Of a DNA stretch of 64,000 nt, positions 42,577-53,835 are shown piece after piece (position 1 is the stretch's first letter; each line of letters opens with the position of its first letter). Below the pieces are notes generated by a model. It was not told the DNA's origin. It did not search any database and saw only the letters and a list, made by a program, of their open reading frames with translations. The position numbers were made by a program, and so were the translations under genes. Source of the stretch: Clarkia xantiana subsp. parviflora (Eukaryota; Streptophyta; Magnoliopsida; Myrtales; Onagraceae); NCBI GenBank assembly GCA_036873135.1, contig JAPTYO010000027.1, positions 2,786,873-2,850,872 on the forward strand, read 5' to 3'.

Positions 42577-43500
42577 AAAGTTCGAGTGGACGCATGAATA
42601 TGAAGAAGCCTTCCAACAGCTGAAGAAGAACCTCCACTCGCTTCCCGCCTTGGCGAAACCATTACCCGAGGATCCCTTATTCCTCTACCTAAGTATAAGC
42701 TCGGTCGCAGTAAGCTCAGTACTCATCAAAGAGACGTGCAACATTCAAATCCCAGTCTATTATGTTAGCAAGATTTTTGGCGTTACCGAAGCCAACTACA
42801 TGGAAAATCGAGAAGTACCTATATGCCCTACTGATAGCGGCGACAAAGCTGCGAACTTATTTCAACGCCCATGAAATCTCTGTACTTACCAATCAACCTC
42901 TGAAGCAACTTTTACAGAAGCCCGACATTTCGGGAAGAATGGTCAAATGGGCGGTGGAACTAATTGAATTTCGCATTCATTTTGAGCCACGAAAAGCTAT
43001 TAAGGGCCAAGCGCTGGCCGACTTTATAACTGAAAATACGGAGACACCAGATGCCAAACCTGTCTTCCTCTCACAAGAAGAACATGTGAAAGCCATGCCA
43101 GAGAACACTAACAACGACACTATGCCGTGGTTGCTGTATCTAACGGTTCATCCTCCTCCTTGGGATGTGGGGAAGGATATTAACTGACGTCACCTGATGG
43201 AGAGCCTATGCATTGGCCTTGACCTTTCGAGCTACCAATAATGAAGTTGAATATGAGTCAATGTTAGTAGGCCTTCGTATAGCCAAAGGCATGGGAATCA
43301 CCAACTTAGAGGTACGATGCGACTCTAAATTAATTTTCAGTCAGACAAATAGAACCTACGTCGCCAAAGGAGAAAATATGAAAAAGTACGTAGAAGAGGT
43401 GCGACGAATTGTACGGGAGATGCCTCATTTCCAAATAGAGGCTATCCCTCGAGAAAGCAATCAAGAGGCTGACGCCCTTAGTAAATTTGCTTTTGGAAAT
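42577..43500 (+). pseudogene. pol: Element H RNase H and second RNase H
   Basis: RNase H 1: KFEWTHEYEEAFQQLKK, then IPVYYVSKIFGVTEANY with a shift into ALLIAATKLRTYFNAHEISV and TNQPLKQLLQKPDIS. Second RNase H: the TDGS catalytic start is destroyed by a frameshift near 43140 (PWLLY then NGSSSS in another frame), but ALTFRATNNEVEYESMLVGL and ESNQEADALSKFAFG remain in the 43213-43743 frame. This shows H belongs to the dual-RNase H lineage. Confidence 0.83.
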
Positions 43501-43743
43501 ACCCCACCGGTGCCAGTTCACTTCATCGAGAAATCAATCTACTCAGCCGTGGAGGCAAGGGCTGAAGTTCTTAACATCCAAGCCCCCGACTCATGGATTA
43601 CTCCTATCCATAATTTTCTGGAAAAGGGAAACCTCACAGAGGATTCACTGGAGGCGACAAAAATCCAAAGAATGGCAGGACGATTAGTAAAGATGGATAC
43701 CTCTACAAAAGAGGATACTCCAACCCTTATCTCTAATGTGTAG

Positions 43744-44740
43744 CTGCCCCGCAAACGGAAAAGATAATGGAAGATTTGCATAAAGGTGACGCTGGATGCA
43801 ACGAGGGAGCCAAAAAATTTGGTATTAAAAGCTTTGCGACAGGGATTCTACAGGCCAACTATGCATAAAGAGGCGATAACACTTGTACAAGCCTGCCCTG
43901 CCTGCCAAGTTTACGCTCCCGGAATCATGAGGCCACTAGCAGAGCTGACGCCAATGATGAGCGCCTGACATTTCACACAATGGGGAATCGATCTCATCGG
44001 GCCCTTGCCTAAATCCACAGGTCAACGGACGCACATTATGGTCGCCATCGACTATTTCTCCAAGTGGATAGAAGCAAAAGTACTGGCATCGACAACTACT
44101 TTCTAGATGATCAAGTTCATACGAGAACAAATCATATGTCGATATAGAGTGCCAAAAATCCTCATCAGCGATAATGATCCCCAGTTCGCCAGTGACGAGC
44201 TTGCCGACTTCTGCGAGGAAATGCTTATAAATCATCGTTTCGGCTCTGTCCATCATGCACAGAAAAATGGAAAAGTCGAGGCAGCCAACAAAACGATCCT
44301 TAACGGACTAAAGAAAAGGGTGGCCTCTCTAAAGGGGAGTTGGGTTGAAGAGTTGGACCAAGTACTTTGGGCACTCATAAGCACACCTAAATGAGCAACC
44401 GGCGAAACTCCTTTTCAGCATGGTCTATGGGTCGGAAGTCGTCTCACCTATTGAGGTAGCTAATATTTCCCAGAGAGTCACCACATATCAGATCGACCAG
44501 AATGACGAACAAAGGAAGATCAACATGGATCTCGTCGACGAAAGAAGGTGGGTCTCCGAGGAAACTCGAGGAAGAATGAAGCTCGCCACTACTAGGTATT
44601 TTAATCATAAAGTAGGGCAACGCCAATTCTTCCTGGGTGAGAAGGTTTTACGAAGGAATGAGTTTTTACCAGCTGATCAAAGAGGAAAGATGGTGCCAAA
44701 ATGGGAAGGTCCTTATCATGTCCCAACGCCTACAAATTAG
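43744..44740 (+). pseudogene. pol: Element H integrase
   Basis: Zinc domain remnant with HKGDAGCNEGAKKF (second His replaced by Asn) and CPACQVYAPG. The core motifs are AIDYFSKWIEAKV, LISDNDPQFASDEL and KNGKVEAANKTI, so the triad is readable, but stops at about 44104 (TAG) and 44392 (TGA) interrupt it. The C-terminal part keeps RQFFLGEKVLRRNEF and WEGPYHV and ends early. Roughly the same length as the A-E integrase. Confidence 0.85.
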
Positions 44741-44889
44741 AATATCCACAGGAGCAACGCCTCAATAGAACTTTTAATGCCTAGCACCTAAAGAAGTTCT
44801 ATATCTAGAAAATACTTTTATGTATTTCTACTACAATAAAGTGATAAATAAAGATATGATTTCTTTCTTCTTGATGTGTCAAACGGGAC

Positions 44890-46570
44890 TCCTCGACTTA
44901 ATACAATCGGCAACGATCCAGGAGATCAGTCATAATACTGACTCCATGACTTTCGAAAGTTTCCTCTACAAAGGAGATTAGTCATAATACTGACTCCTCG
45001 ACTTCATATAGTCGACGACGATTCAGGAGATTAGTCATAATACTGACTCAACGACTTCTGAAAGTCGCCTCTACAAAGAAGATTAGTCATTATACTAACT
45101 CCTCGACTTCAAAAAGTCGGCGACAGTCTTGGAGATCAGTCATAATACTGAATCCACGACTTCTGAAAGTTGCCTCTACAAATGAGATTAGTCATAATAC
45201 TCACTCCTCGACTTCATATAGTCGGCGACGATCCAGGAGATCAGTCATAATACTGACTCCACGACTTCATATAGTTGGCGACAATCCAGGAGATCAGTCA
45301 TAATACTAACTCCACGACTTCCGAAAGTCGCCTCTACAAAGGAAATTAGTCATAATACTGACTCCTCGACTTCATATAGTCGGCAACGATCCAGGAGATC
45401 AGTCATAATACTAACTCCACAACTTCCGAAAGTCTCCTCTACAAAGGAGATTAGTCATAATCCTGACTTCTCGACTTCACATAGTCGGTGACGATCCAGG
45501 AGATTAGTCATAATACTGACTCCACGACTTCTGAAATTCGCCTCTACAAAGATGATTAGTCATAATACTGACTCCTTGACTTCAATAGTCAGCGATGATC
45601 CTGAAGATTAGTCATAATATTGACTCCACGACTTCCGAAAGTTGCCTCTACAAAAAAGATTAGTCATAATACTGACTCCTCGACTTCATATAGTCACCGA
45701 AGATCAAGGAGATCAATCATAATACTGACTCCACGACTTCTGAAAGTCGCATCTAGAAAGGAGATCAATCATAATACTGACTCCTCGACTTCATATAGTC
45801 GGCGACAATCAAGGAGATCAGTCATAATATTGACTCCACGACTTCCGAAAGTCACCTCTACAAAGGAGATTAGTCATAATACTGACTCCTTGACTTCATA
45901 TAGTCGGCAACGATCCAGGAGATCAGTCATAATACTTACTCCACGACATCCGAAAGCCTCCTCTCTAAAGGAGATTAGTCATAATACTGACTCCACGACT
46001 TCTGAAAGTCGCCTCTACAAAGAAGATTAGTCATAATACTGACTCCTTGACTTCATATAGTCGGCAATGATCCCGGAGATTAGTCATAATATTGACTCCA
46101 TGACTTCCGAAATTTGCCTCTACAAAAAAATATTAGTCATAATACTGACTCCTCGACTTCATATAGTCACCGACGATCAAGGAGATCAGTCATAATACTG
46201 ACTCCACGACTTCCGAAAGTCGCATCTAGAAAGGAGATCAATCATAACACTGACTCCTCGACTTCATATAGTCAGCGACAATCCAGGAGATCAGTCATAA
46301 TATTGACTCCACGACTTCCGAAAGTCGCCTCTACAAAGGAGGTTAGTCATAATACTGACTCCTCGACTTCATATAGTTGGCAACAATCAAGGAGATCAGT
46401 CATAATACTGACTCCACAAATTCCAAAAGTCGCCTCTACAAAGAAGATCGGTCATAATACCTACTCCTCGACTTCATATATTATGCGACGATCCAATAGA
46501 TTAGTCATAACCGACTCCCACGACTTTCGAAAGTCGCCTCTACAAAGAAGAACGGTCATATTACCAACTC
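44890..46570 (+). repeat. Satellite-like tandem repeat of element H (about 105 bp composite unit)
   Basis: About 16 copies of a composite made of two roughly 52-53 bp halves. Both begin with AGTCATAATACTGACTCC; one continues TCGACTTCATATAGTCGGCG, the other ACGACTTCCGAAAGTCGCCT. Short inverted repeats (CGACTT/AAGTCG) lie inside each half. It occupies the place of the spacer seen in A-E elements, but with no antisense gene after it. Confidence 0.92.
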
Positions 46571-46702
46571 CTCAAATCTGTAGAAGCCAAAGATAAACGA
46601 GAGTTCAGGCTAAAAGAATAAAAGAACGGAGTTCTCTTCTCATCAATAAAGGTACTCGACATATCCCCGTTTCCCTTTATTTTAAAGGTAAACGACTTAT
46701 GT

Positions 46703-46751
46703 CTCGGGGGCACGTGTTGGATATGATTCGAGGTAACCTTACAAGGGTCGA
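46703..46751 (+). repeat. Polypurine tract and first 37 bp of the 3' LTR of element H
   Basis: CTCGGGGGCACG (46703-46714) followed by TGTTGGATATGATTCGAG, the same start as the 5' LTR at 39496. The LTR is cut after GGGTCGA by element G. Confidence 0.85.
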
Positions 46752-47739
46752 TGTTGGATATACGCCCAACCTATCACTAATTGGACCCGATAAATGGGCC
46801 ATAACCGAATATAATTCGAAACTTAGAACACGGACACCCGAGGCCCATCGCGTAGGCCCGAAGAACACCCCGAGTGGAAAACCCACCCGAGGGAACCCAA
46901 GCTAGGGACCCTTGCTTGGGTTACCCGAGCAAGGTCCCTTTTACTTGGGTAACCCGAGCAAGGTTCCCCTTGCTCGGGTCACCCGATCAAGATTCCCCTC
47001 GCTCGGGTCACCCGATAACGGTTCTCCTCGCTTGGGTCACCCGATCAAGGTTCCCCTCGCTCGGGTCACCCGATCAAGGTTCCCCTCGCTCGGGTCACCC
47101 GATCAAGGTTCCCCTCGCTCGGGTCACCCGATCAAAGTTCCCCTCGCTCGGGTCACCCGATCAAGGTTCCCCTCGCTCGGGTCACCCGATCAAGGTTCCC
47201 CTCGCTCGGGTGACCCGATCTAGGTTCCCCTCGCTCGGGTGACCCGAGCAAGGTTCCCCTCGCTCGGGTAACCCGACCTTGGGGGTACCCCTTGATCAAG
47301 GTTCCCCGGACGATATTTCGCCCGGGGCTTACCCTTAGAGGCCATACACCCACACTTGACCATGATAAACTCATCTACGGTCGAACCGGGGTAAAAGACA
47401 CCTTATTTACGGTCAAGGCCAACTCATATTACGAAACTGCCACAACCGGACCAGAGAACCACTGGAACCGGAGCGATCTGATAGAAACTCTGTAAATAGA
47501 GAGCTCGCCCCCTCATTTGAAGGTAATCACTCTCTCTCTAAGCTCAACCTCTCTCTAGAAGCTCTTTAAGCTTCGGAGTGGGCTTACCGGGACCCCCCGG
47601 TGCTCTTTTGCAGGTAAGCGAGGAAAGGAGAAGGAAATACGGGAAGAAGTAGCCCACCGAAGAGAAGATCGGGAAGAAGAAGCCCATTAAGGAGAAGATC
47701 GAGAAGGAGATGCTCACAGAGAAGACTTGTGTACAAACA
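46752..47739 (+). repeat. 5' LTR of element G (988 bp) with a 29-bp minisatellite
   Basis: Starts TGTTGGATATACGCCC and ends GTGTACAAACA. From about 46960 to 47270 it holds about eleven tandem copies of a 29-bp unit containing CTCGGGTCACCCGATCAAGG, spacing 29 bp exactly in the centre. TATA-like TGTAAATAGAG at 47492-47502. Confidence 0.82.
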
Positions 47740-47793
47740 CTGGCGCCGTCTACTGGACTCAAACAAGAAGCACATTGCTACTACCTGCGATCG

Positions 47794-47867
47794 ATGGCAA
47801 CAACAAGGAGGCAAGTTGGGGGGCCGAGCAGACAGCCACCCACGGGAGAAAATATCCTAGCACCCGC
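47794..47867 (+). pseudogene. gag: Element G gag, first 25 codons
   Basis: ATG 54 bp after the LTR opens MATTRRQVGGPSRQPPTGEN, typical of the polar gag start of this group, and is interrupted after ILAPA by the TGTTAACACTCG start of element F. The rest of the gene is not in the window. No domain is present in this short piece, so the name rests on position only. Confidence 0.6.
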
Positions 47868-48860
47868 TGTTAACACTCGATTTTGATCCGGACCTAACGA
47901 CGTTACGCATGATATGTCAAATTATGGACGCGTCAAGCCACAAAGTCTCCAAAAATGCTCAAGGGCACATTAGGGAAATTATTATAAAATATATTTTAAA
48001 TTATTTCGGATATATTTAATATTTTCAGAAATTTTAAAAATATATATATAATAATTAGTTTTTTTATTTAAGAAAATTATTCTGTAAGATATTTATCTCC
48101 AGATATTATTTTTTATTCAAAAATATAATTATCTGTAAAGATAAATATCCTTAGGAATATTCTCTAGAATAATTATCTGTTACCATTTTTTATTTAAATT
48201 TTATCTGTAATCTAGACTAGGTTTTTAGTATAAACAGGGGTCTAGTTTACATTGTAAAGGACACACAGAAAAACAAAAGAAAAAGCAATAATACATTATT
48301 TCTCGGGGTCTGCGCGATTTTTGTCCTCTAGTGCTCAGAAATTTATTATTATTATTTTTTTCAGAAAATCAGCCCCTCCCTCTGGTGTGTAGACCAGCTC
48401 CGGTGGCCGGACCAGACCCACCCGCCGGCTCGCCCGGTCGCTAAGCTCATCCGGTGGCCGGACCGCCACCCCCTCGCCGGTCTGCCACGAGCTCCCCAGA
48501 TTCCAGCCACGCCACTCTCTCTATATCTCTCTCTAAATTTACCGACCAGTCATCACGGTGCCAGACCCAGATCCCGAATGGACCACGGCAGCGACCACCG
48601 TGACTCAAGCCGCGCCGTCACTCCCTCCACACTCAGCCTAACACGTCATCACTGTCATCACCTGCGTCCCGGCCTTCCGTCGCACCGCCGTGGCCATCTC
48701 CGCTCGCCCGTATAGCTCCACCACACCGAAGCCGGCGAACTCTCTCGCCTCCGTCCTATCGACCCGCGCTTCCGTCCTGTCGACCCGCGCCGCCGGTGGA
48801 GTTTCCGTCCGTCCTCCTCCAGTGGCTGTCGTCTTCTTCAATTAGGTAAGGTCCCGATCT

Positions 48861-48902
<42 letters not shown>

Positions 48903-49282
48903 TAGTTTATTATTAATATTTTGATTATTTATTTCCTGTTTTATATTATTATTATTACATTACAACTATTTAATAATTTAAATGTAATTAGTTAGGTTTT
49001 ATTAATAGCTTAAATGTAGTTGGTAAAATTTAATTAGTAGTTTAATTTAAAGTGATTAAGTTTAATTTGATAGCATGTTAAAAGTTTTTTTTTAGTATTT
49101 TAGACTTCATTTTTAATAGGAGTTATGGGTCATAATTAATTTTTAGATTTGGAATTATATTTGGTAATATCTTTTCGTATGATGAAATTTGATTAATTTT
49201 GACATTGTTGGATTAATTTAAGTGTAATGTATGTATAAGCAATAAAATTGGCAAATTTGTGAATTGAGTACCGAAAGGGCGT
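47868..49282 (+). repeat. 5' LTR of Ogre-like element F, first part
   Basis: Starts TGTTAACACTCGATTTTG. A TATA box GTATAAACAGG at 48228-48238 follows an AT-rich U3. A GC-rich pyrimidine-loaded block (48370-48842) ends in a good splice donor, AATTAGGTAAGG at 48842-48853. Element E interrupts the LTR at 49282; the rest is 60145-60348, for a total of about 1.6 kb. Long LTRs and this start are usual in Ogre-type elements. Confidence 0.78.
48862..48901. repeat. TTTA tetranucleotide microsatellite
   Basis: About ten copies of TTTA in the F LTR directly after the putative splice donor. Confidence 0.95.
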
Positions 49283-49984
49283 TGTTGGATCACAGTTGGA
49301 ACTCCGGCACGTTCTTGACGGAAGTCTGAACTCCTTTGCTCCAAGTAATCCTGCAAAAAGGGATAGACCGGGCGGTGACCCAAAATCCCTCTCTGATGCT
49401 TAAATGAGTATCTCGATGTAGGCAAGTATCAGTGTGTATGAGTATGTGAATGTGTCAGTCCTGAGGTAATTACATCCTTTATATAGGGGAGGAGTTAAGC
49501 CAGTTACCTGTTGAGATAACTGCCAGGGGCAGTTAGCCCACGTTCCATTTATCTCGGCCACTTGCCCACGTTCCGTCTTTTCAGGCCACTTCCCCACTAT
49601 GCTGATAGTGGGCGTGTTTCTCGGCCTCATCGTCTGGTGGCGAGTCCCGACGGATGTCGAGGACTCCAGAGTTATCTCTTTTGGTCACCGCTCGGGGCCC
49701 CTCGTCATCGGGACAGGGCCAGCATTCTCAGGGATTCAACATCAGGGCCTACTCAAAGGCATTTCATCGGGGCCTACTCAAAGGCATTTCATCGGGGCCT
49801 ACTCAAAGGCATTTCATCGGGGCCTACGCAAAGGCATTTCATCGCGAGCGTCCAGCTCATATGTCGGGAACGACCTTGTCGGGAACCCTCATATTGGCCC
49901 TCTAGGCCTCTTTCGGAGCCCAGTGGGCCTACTTCACCGTTTACTCGTCGTTAATGGGCCTAACGGCTATATCAAAACTCATTA
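49283..49984 (-). repeat. 3' LTR of element E (702 bp)
   Basis: TGTTGGATCACAG...ACTCATTA on the plus strand. It contains four tandem copies of a 25-bp unit with GGGGCCTACTCAAAGGCATT (49742-49845); the 5' LTR has two. Confidence 0.93.
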
Positions 49985-49996
49985 TTTGCCCCCAAG
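49985..49996 (-). other. Polypurine tract of element E
   Basis: CTTGGGGGCAAA on the minus strand, next to the LTR boundary, as in B and D. This fixes the LTR start as TAATG. Confidence 0.82.
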
Positions 49997-50328
49997 ACAT
50001 GAGGGACTTACAGTTCGTCGTGTCTTCCAACTCCGGACCTCCCGATATTGGCATTGGAGGCTTTTAACTTTACAAAACATCTTTGAAGCGGATCTCCTCA
50101 TCCAGGATTCCCCGATATTCCGAGGATAACCACAAAATCCGAAAAGATTTCTCGGTTACTCAACTAATAAATGCAATGGGTGATGAAGCGACGGCTTGGG
50201 TACATGTGTCTGCTTTTTCTGAAAAAGCACTTTTTAGCCGTTTTGTCGCTAGCGCCTCAAAGACTCAGGTTGAAGCGTTTCATCTTCAACGGTACGGATT
50301 GAAACGTCTCTTCGGCTATCTTCTCTCC

Positions 50329-50335
50329 TATAAAA
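50329..50335 (+). promoter_or_regulatory. TATA box of the antisense gene in element E
   Basis: TATAAAA within CTCCTATAAAACCTCC, 155 bp upstream of the antisense ATG at 50484. Matches the position in B and D. Confidence 0.65.
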
Positions 50336-50483
50336 CCTCCAAATCCTGGCACTATTCATTTCTCCTTCACCGCTTCATCCTCTGCAATTTCAAAAGCTCA
50401 ACCTCTCCTTCCTGATTTCTGATCAGCGCTCCGGCAACCAGGATCTCCGACCATCAGGATCATCTTTTCTTCCCCAATTCAGC

Positions 50484-53379
50484 ATGTCTGGTAAGATTCC
50501 TCCTCCGATTCCGAAAAAACTGTTAGCATAGTTTCTCTTTTATCTCAATCAGTCTTACTCGGACTTTTCCAAAAATCAATTGTGCCTTTTCTTGCCGCGG
50601 TCATTTTCCAGACGGTGTATCCAGTTCTGGGGGAAGAAAACCCTTCAAGTTTGATTATGGTTGTAATGAGATCTCGAAAAATGCCTATGACGAAGCTCTC
50701 CGGGACGGATGTATCACTTCCACCTGGGAGCCTCGCTACCCATATCCTCGTCCTCGCATCCCGGGCGACCCTGTTGTCACTCGTCCCCGGGAAGGGGAGG
50801 TATTTGTCTCCACTGGGCAAGTATTAGCGCGGATCCGATTCCCTTTCTGTGGGGATCTAGTCGAGATGTTTGATTATTACAAAACACATCCGACTACTTT
50901 TTCCCCCCACGCCATCCGTGTGTTGAACGCCTTCCATGTCCTCTGCCTTCGCCAGAAGTGGACCTACAGCCTCCGACTTTTCCGGACCTTCTATGGAATG
51001 AAGTGCAACGATGTCGGGGTCTGTACCTTCTACCCACAGATGCCCAAATGGAGCAAGGTGCAGCTGGAAAGTCGCCAAAGGTCGGGGGCTCATCACTGAC
51101 TCGGGGCCTGACAACAGCGGCTGGAAGAAGAATTACTTCTTCATCTGAAACAGTTCCATCCCATGGCCTCGATGGGAGGTTGAAGCAGACCCTCCTCCAG
51201 CTTATCACACTTACTCCGCGAAGGATTTTCAAATTCTCCACTGCATCCAACTCTATCGCTAGGGGGATTCCTTCGCTCCCCTCGATGCCAACTCCATCGT
51301 GGAGCGGGATCTGGTTCTGGCCGGGATCCGTCTCCTCGATGTTGCCTCCGGGGGTCAACTTTACGACGGCCCCTCCAATGTCGTTCCTTGGGTAATATTC
51401 TAATTGCACCTTTGTTTTCGTCTTTGCAGCTAAGAAGGTATCAATGCTGATATTTTATCTCTCGGGTCTCGAAGGAAAAAGGGTGTTCTGACCAATATCA
51501 TGCTTACACAGGCGGAGACCGACGCCGTCCAACGCCCCGCGCGGAAGAGGAAGTCCTCGAAGAGGGCCGCTTCCTCATCGGCACCTCCATCTGCGGAAGA
51601 GGCCAAGCGGGCCCGGGTGAAGAAGATGGAGAGGATCTTCAACACTTAGACTCCCGACGAAGGTAAGCAGCTCTGATTAGCCATCCGATTATACAAAAAG
51701 CGTATTCCCGAGGAGTTGATCCCCTCCGATAAGAAATCCAGAATCGAAGGGATCAACCGCATCCTGCAAGGAGAAACTCCCCGCATCCTTAAAGCGGGTT
51801 ATTACAACTATTACGGGAAAGACCAGTATCTCTCTCGTCGCGTCATTTGGTGTAAGGATCCCGATCAACTCCCTGATTATCTTTCTAAAGCTTCTCGTCC
51901 TCCAGCTGCAGGTCAATCGGGAGCTGGAGCTCCAGCAGGGGTGCCACCCTCCGACGCTCGGGTCGGGGAGCCCCTCCTTCCACTTCCTGCCCCGAGAGGA
52001 TCGATGACTGAAGATGTCCTGACGGACGGTCAGTTCCATCGGGTGGTTAACCTGGACGTTTCTCATTCTTCCGAGGAGGTGAGCGAAGGTCCAGCCCTGA
52101 TTCGTCGTCGGGGGGTGAGGCAGACCCCGTTGGAGCCGACTCCCGAAGGGCTGCTTCCATCTTCTCAGCCACAACAGCATTCGCCGGTCTTGAGCATGAC
52201 TCCTGTAGGGACGACTGGGTCTCACGGCGGCTCGGAGTCGCGCACCTCCGACACTCAGGTCGTCTTTCCCCCTCTCCCCTTAGACGGGAGTTTCTATCTG
52301 CTTTACACCCCCGACCAGGCGGCTGCTCCTTGGACCTCGATCGAGTCACTGCGAGGGGTCCCGCTCCGTCGGGGCGATGCGTCACCTGAACTGGGTCTGC
52401 ACCTGCTGGCAGGTTCAGTTCCGCCATCTCTAAAGCTTCCGCTCTCCTTAGCTCGGGAGGAAATCCACACGGACATTCGCGAATGGCCGTTCGTCGCGTG
52501 GTGGTAAGGCTTCTTGTTTTTACACTTAGTATATAAGGTAAAATATTCTCATGTACTAACCTCTTCCTTTCTTTTTCACAGGAAATGGCGGACAAACACC
52601 GCTGTTTCGGGTACATCCTGGCCTTGGAGGAGGCCCTGGAGCAGGAGCGAGCCAAGGCGGCCCCCGAGGTCTTGGCCAAGCTTGAGGAGGATTTGGATGC
52701 CTCCGAATCGTCGAGGAGAAAGCTGGTTAAGGAGCAGGCCCTCCTTAGCCAGAAGACTCGGGACCTCCTGAGGCAGGTCCACGACTTCGAGCGGTTGCTG
52801 AAGCAGGAGCAGCAAAAGCTCAAGGTAGAGCAGCAGAGGCACGCGGAGGATCGGGACAGGCTCGTCCTGGAGATGAAGGCTCTTGAGGACGCCAAGGCGG
52901 GACTGGAGCGGGAAATCTCTGAGTTTCCCACCAAGCTAGCTGAGGCTGAGGCCAAGGGTCGGGAAGATTACCGGGGATCCGAGGATTTCAAGGTGGACGC
53001 GGTGAGGTTGTGTAACGCGGAGATGGAGACCACCCTTCTCAATGCTGTTGAGGAGCTCCATCTGGAGTATGGCAGTGCCATTGACTTCACCAAGTCTCAG
53101 ACTCTCGCCCCCTTCGCGGAGAGGTATTTCAGCCTTTCAGAGGAGAGCGATGGGGCCAACACCCCTGAGGGAACTGCGGGTGCTGAAGACAAGGTGGAGC
53201 CTCCAAGTACAGACCTCCCGACAACTGATCCCCCGACAATCGACCCTTCACTGGCTGACCTCCAAGGGTCCGATCCTCCCTCGACCAACCTTCCGGGATC
53301 CGATCCTTCGATCGCGGAGCCTTCTGCCATGGACCTCGTGGACTCTGCTCCTCTCGATGCTGCCAAGGACCAAGCTTAA
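50484..53379 (+). pseudogene. Antisense spliced gene of element E (PF04195-like domain plus coiled coil)
   Basis: Exon 1 is ATGTCTG (50484-50490). Intron 1 is 50491-50611 (121 bp) and yields MSDGVSSSGGRKPF in frame. Exon 2 (50612-51390) has IRFPFCGDLVEMFDYYKTHP and HAIRVLNAFHVLCLRQKW. A deletion after SKVQLE (near 51070) shifts the frame, and a TGA interrupts FFI.NSSIPWPRW. A 38-bp GT...AG segment is at 51391-51428. Exon 3 (51429-52503) has an extra 41 bp near 51450-51490, then RKRKSSKRAA and ILKAGYYNYYGKDQYLSRR. Intron 3 is 52504-52581 (78 bp). Exon 4 (52582-53379) is an open coiled coil with LLNAVEELHLEYGSAIDF and an acidic Pro/Thr/Asp-rich end. It is the most diverged of the three copies, yet exon borders are the same. 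Confidence 0.84.
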
Positions 53380-53464
53380 CGCTTTATTTTAGAATCCCTG
53401 TAATTTCCTTCTCTTTTCGTGAACCTTCAGGCCTTTATAATATCAATCTACTTTGGTTCCGATT

Positions 53465-53745
53465 ATCGTTGCACTACTTAAGGTGAATTAACCACGCCAC
53501 TTAAGGTGATTTGATCATACCACTTAGAGTGATTCAACACGTCACTTAAGACATTTTAACCACACAACTTAAGGCGATTTAACCATGCCACTTAAGGCGA
53601 TTTAACCACACCGCTTAAGGTGATTTAACCACACCACTTAAGGCGATTTATCCACGCCACTTAAGGCGATTTATCTACGCCACTTAAGGCGATTTATCCA
53701 CGCCACTTAAGGCGATTTATCCACACCACTTAAGGCGATTTAATC
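53465..53745. repeat. Tandem repeats between the antisense gene and pol of element E
   Basis: About twelve units of 22-25 bp with the core CCACTTAAGGCGATTTATCC. Same position and CTTAAG core as in B and D, with different flanking bases. Confidence 0.88.
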
Positions 53746-53835
53746 GGAAGCAACCTCTTTATTCATTGATGGCTCAAAACCTGTTTATATCAAATCAAAA
53801 CGATAAACAACTTGCACCACTAAAGGCGACTAATA

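Larger units (their letters stand above)
39496..46751 (+). mobile_element. Decayed Tat-like Ty3/gypsy element H, cut in its 3' LTR
   Basis: Plus-strand element of a different family from A-E: 5' LTR 39496-40305, primer site TTGGCGCCGTCTGTGTG, shortened gag, broken pol with two RNase H domains, about 1.7 kb of tandem repeats, polypurine tract, and the first 37 bp of its 3' LTR (46715-46751), where element G was inserted. It lies in the RT gene of copia I. The expected duplication is TATGT (39491-39495); its partner is outside the window. Confidence 0.88.
46752..47867 (+). mobile_element. Ty3/gypsy element G, 5' end only
   Basis: 5' LTR 46752-47739, primer site at 47741 (TGGCGCCGTCTACTGG) and the first 25 codons of gag, then cut by element F. 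It was inserted in the H 3' LTR, with GTCGA (46747-46751) as the likely left duplication. The remainder is outside the window. Confidence 0.8.

Noticed and set aside
45620..46596. Two long frames with repeated TSYSHRRSRRSVIILTPRLPK peptides
   Set aside because: Translation of the 105-bp tandem array (105 is a multiple of three, so frames stay open). Not a gene.
46874..47242. Open frames with repeated RSGHPIKVPLARVTRS-type peptides
   Set aside because: Produced by the 29-bp minisatellite in the G LTR, which is open in several frames at once; no start context and no conservation.
48638..48841. Arg/Thr-rich frame on the minus strand in the F LTR
   Set aside because: Low-complexity reading of a GC-rich untranslated block; no support.
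52047..52955. 302-codon open frame on the minus strand of element E
   Set aside because: Antisense shadow of exons 3 and 4 of the antisense gene; it crosses intron 3 and has no motif.
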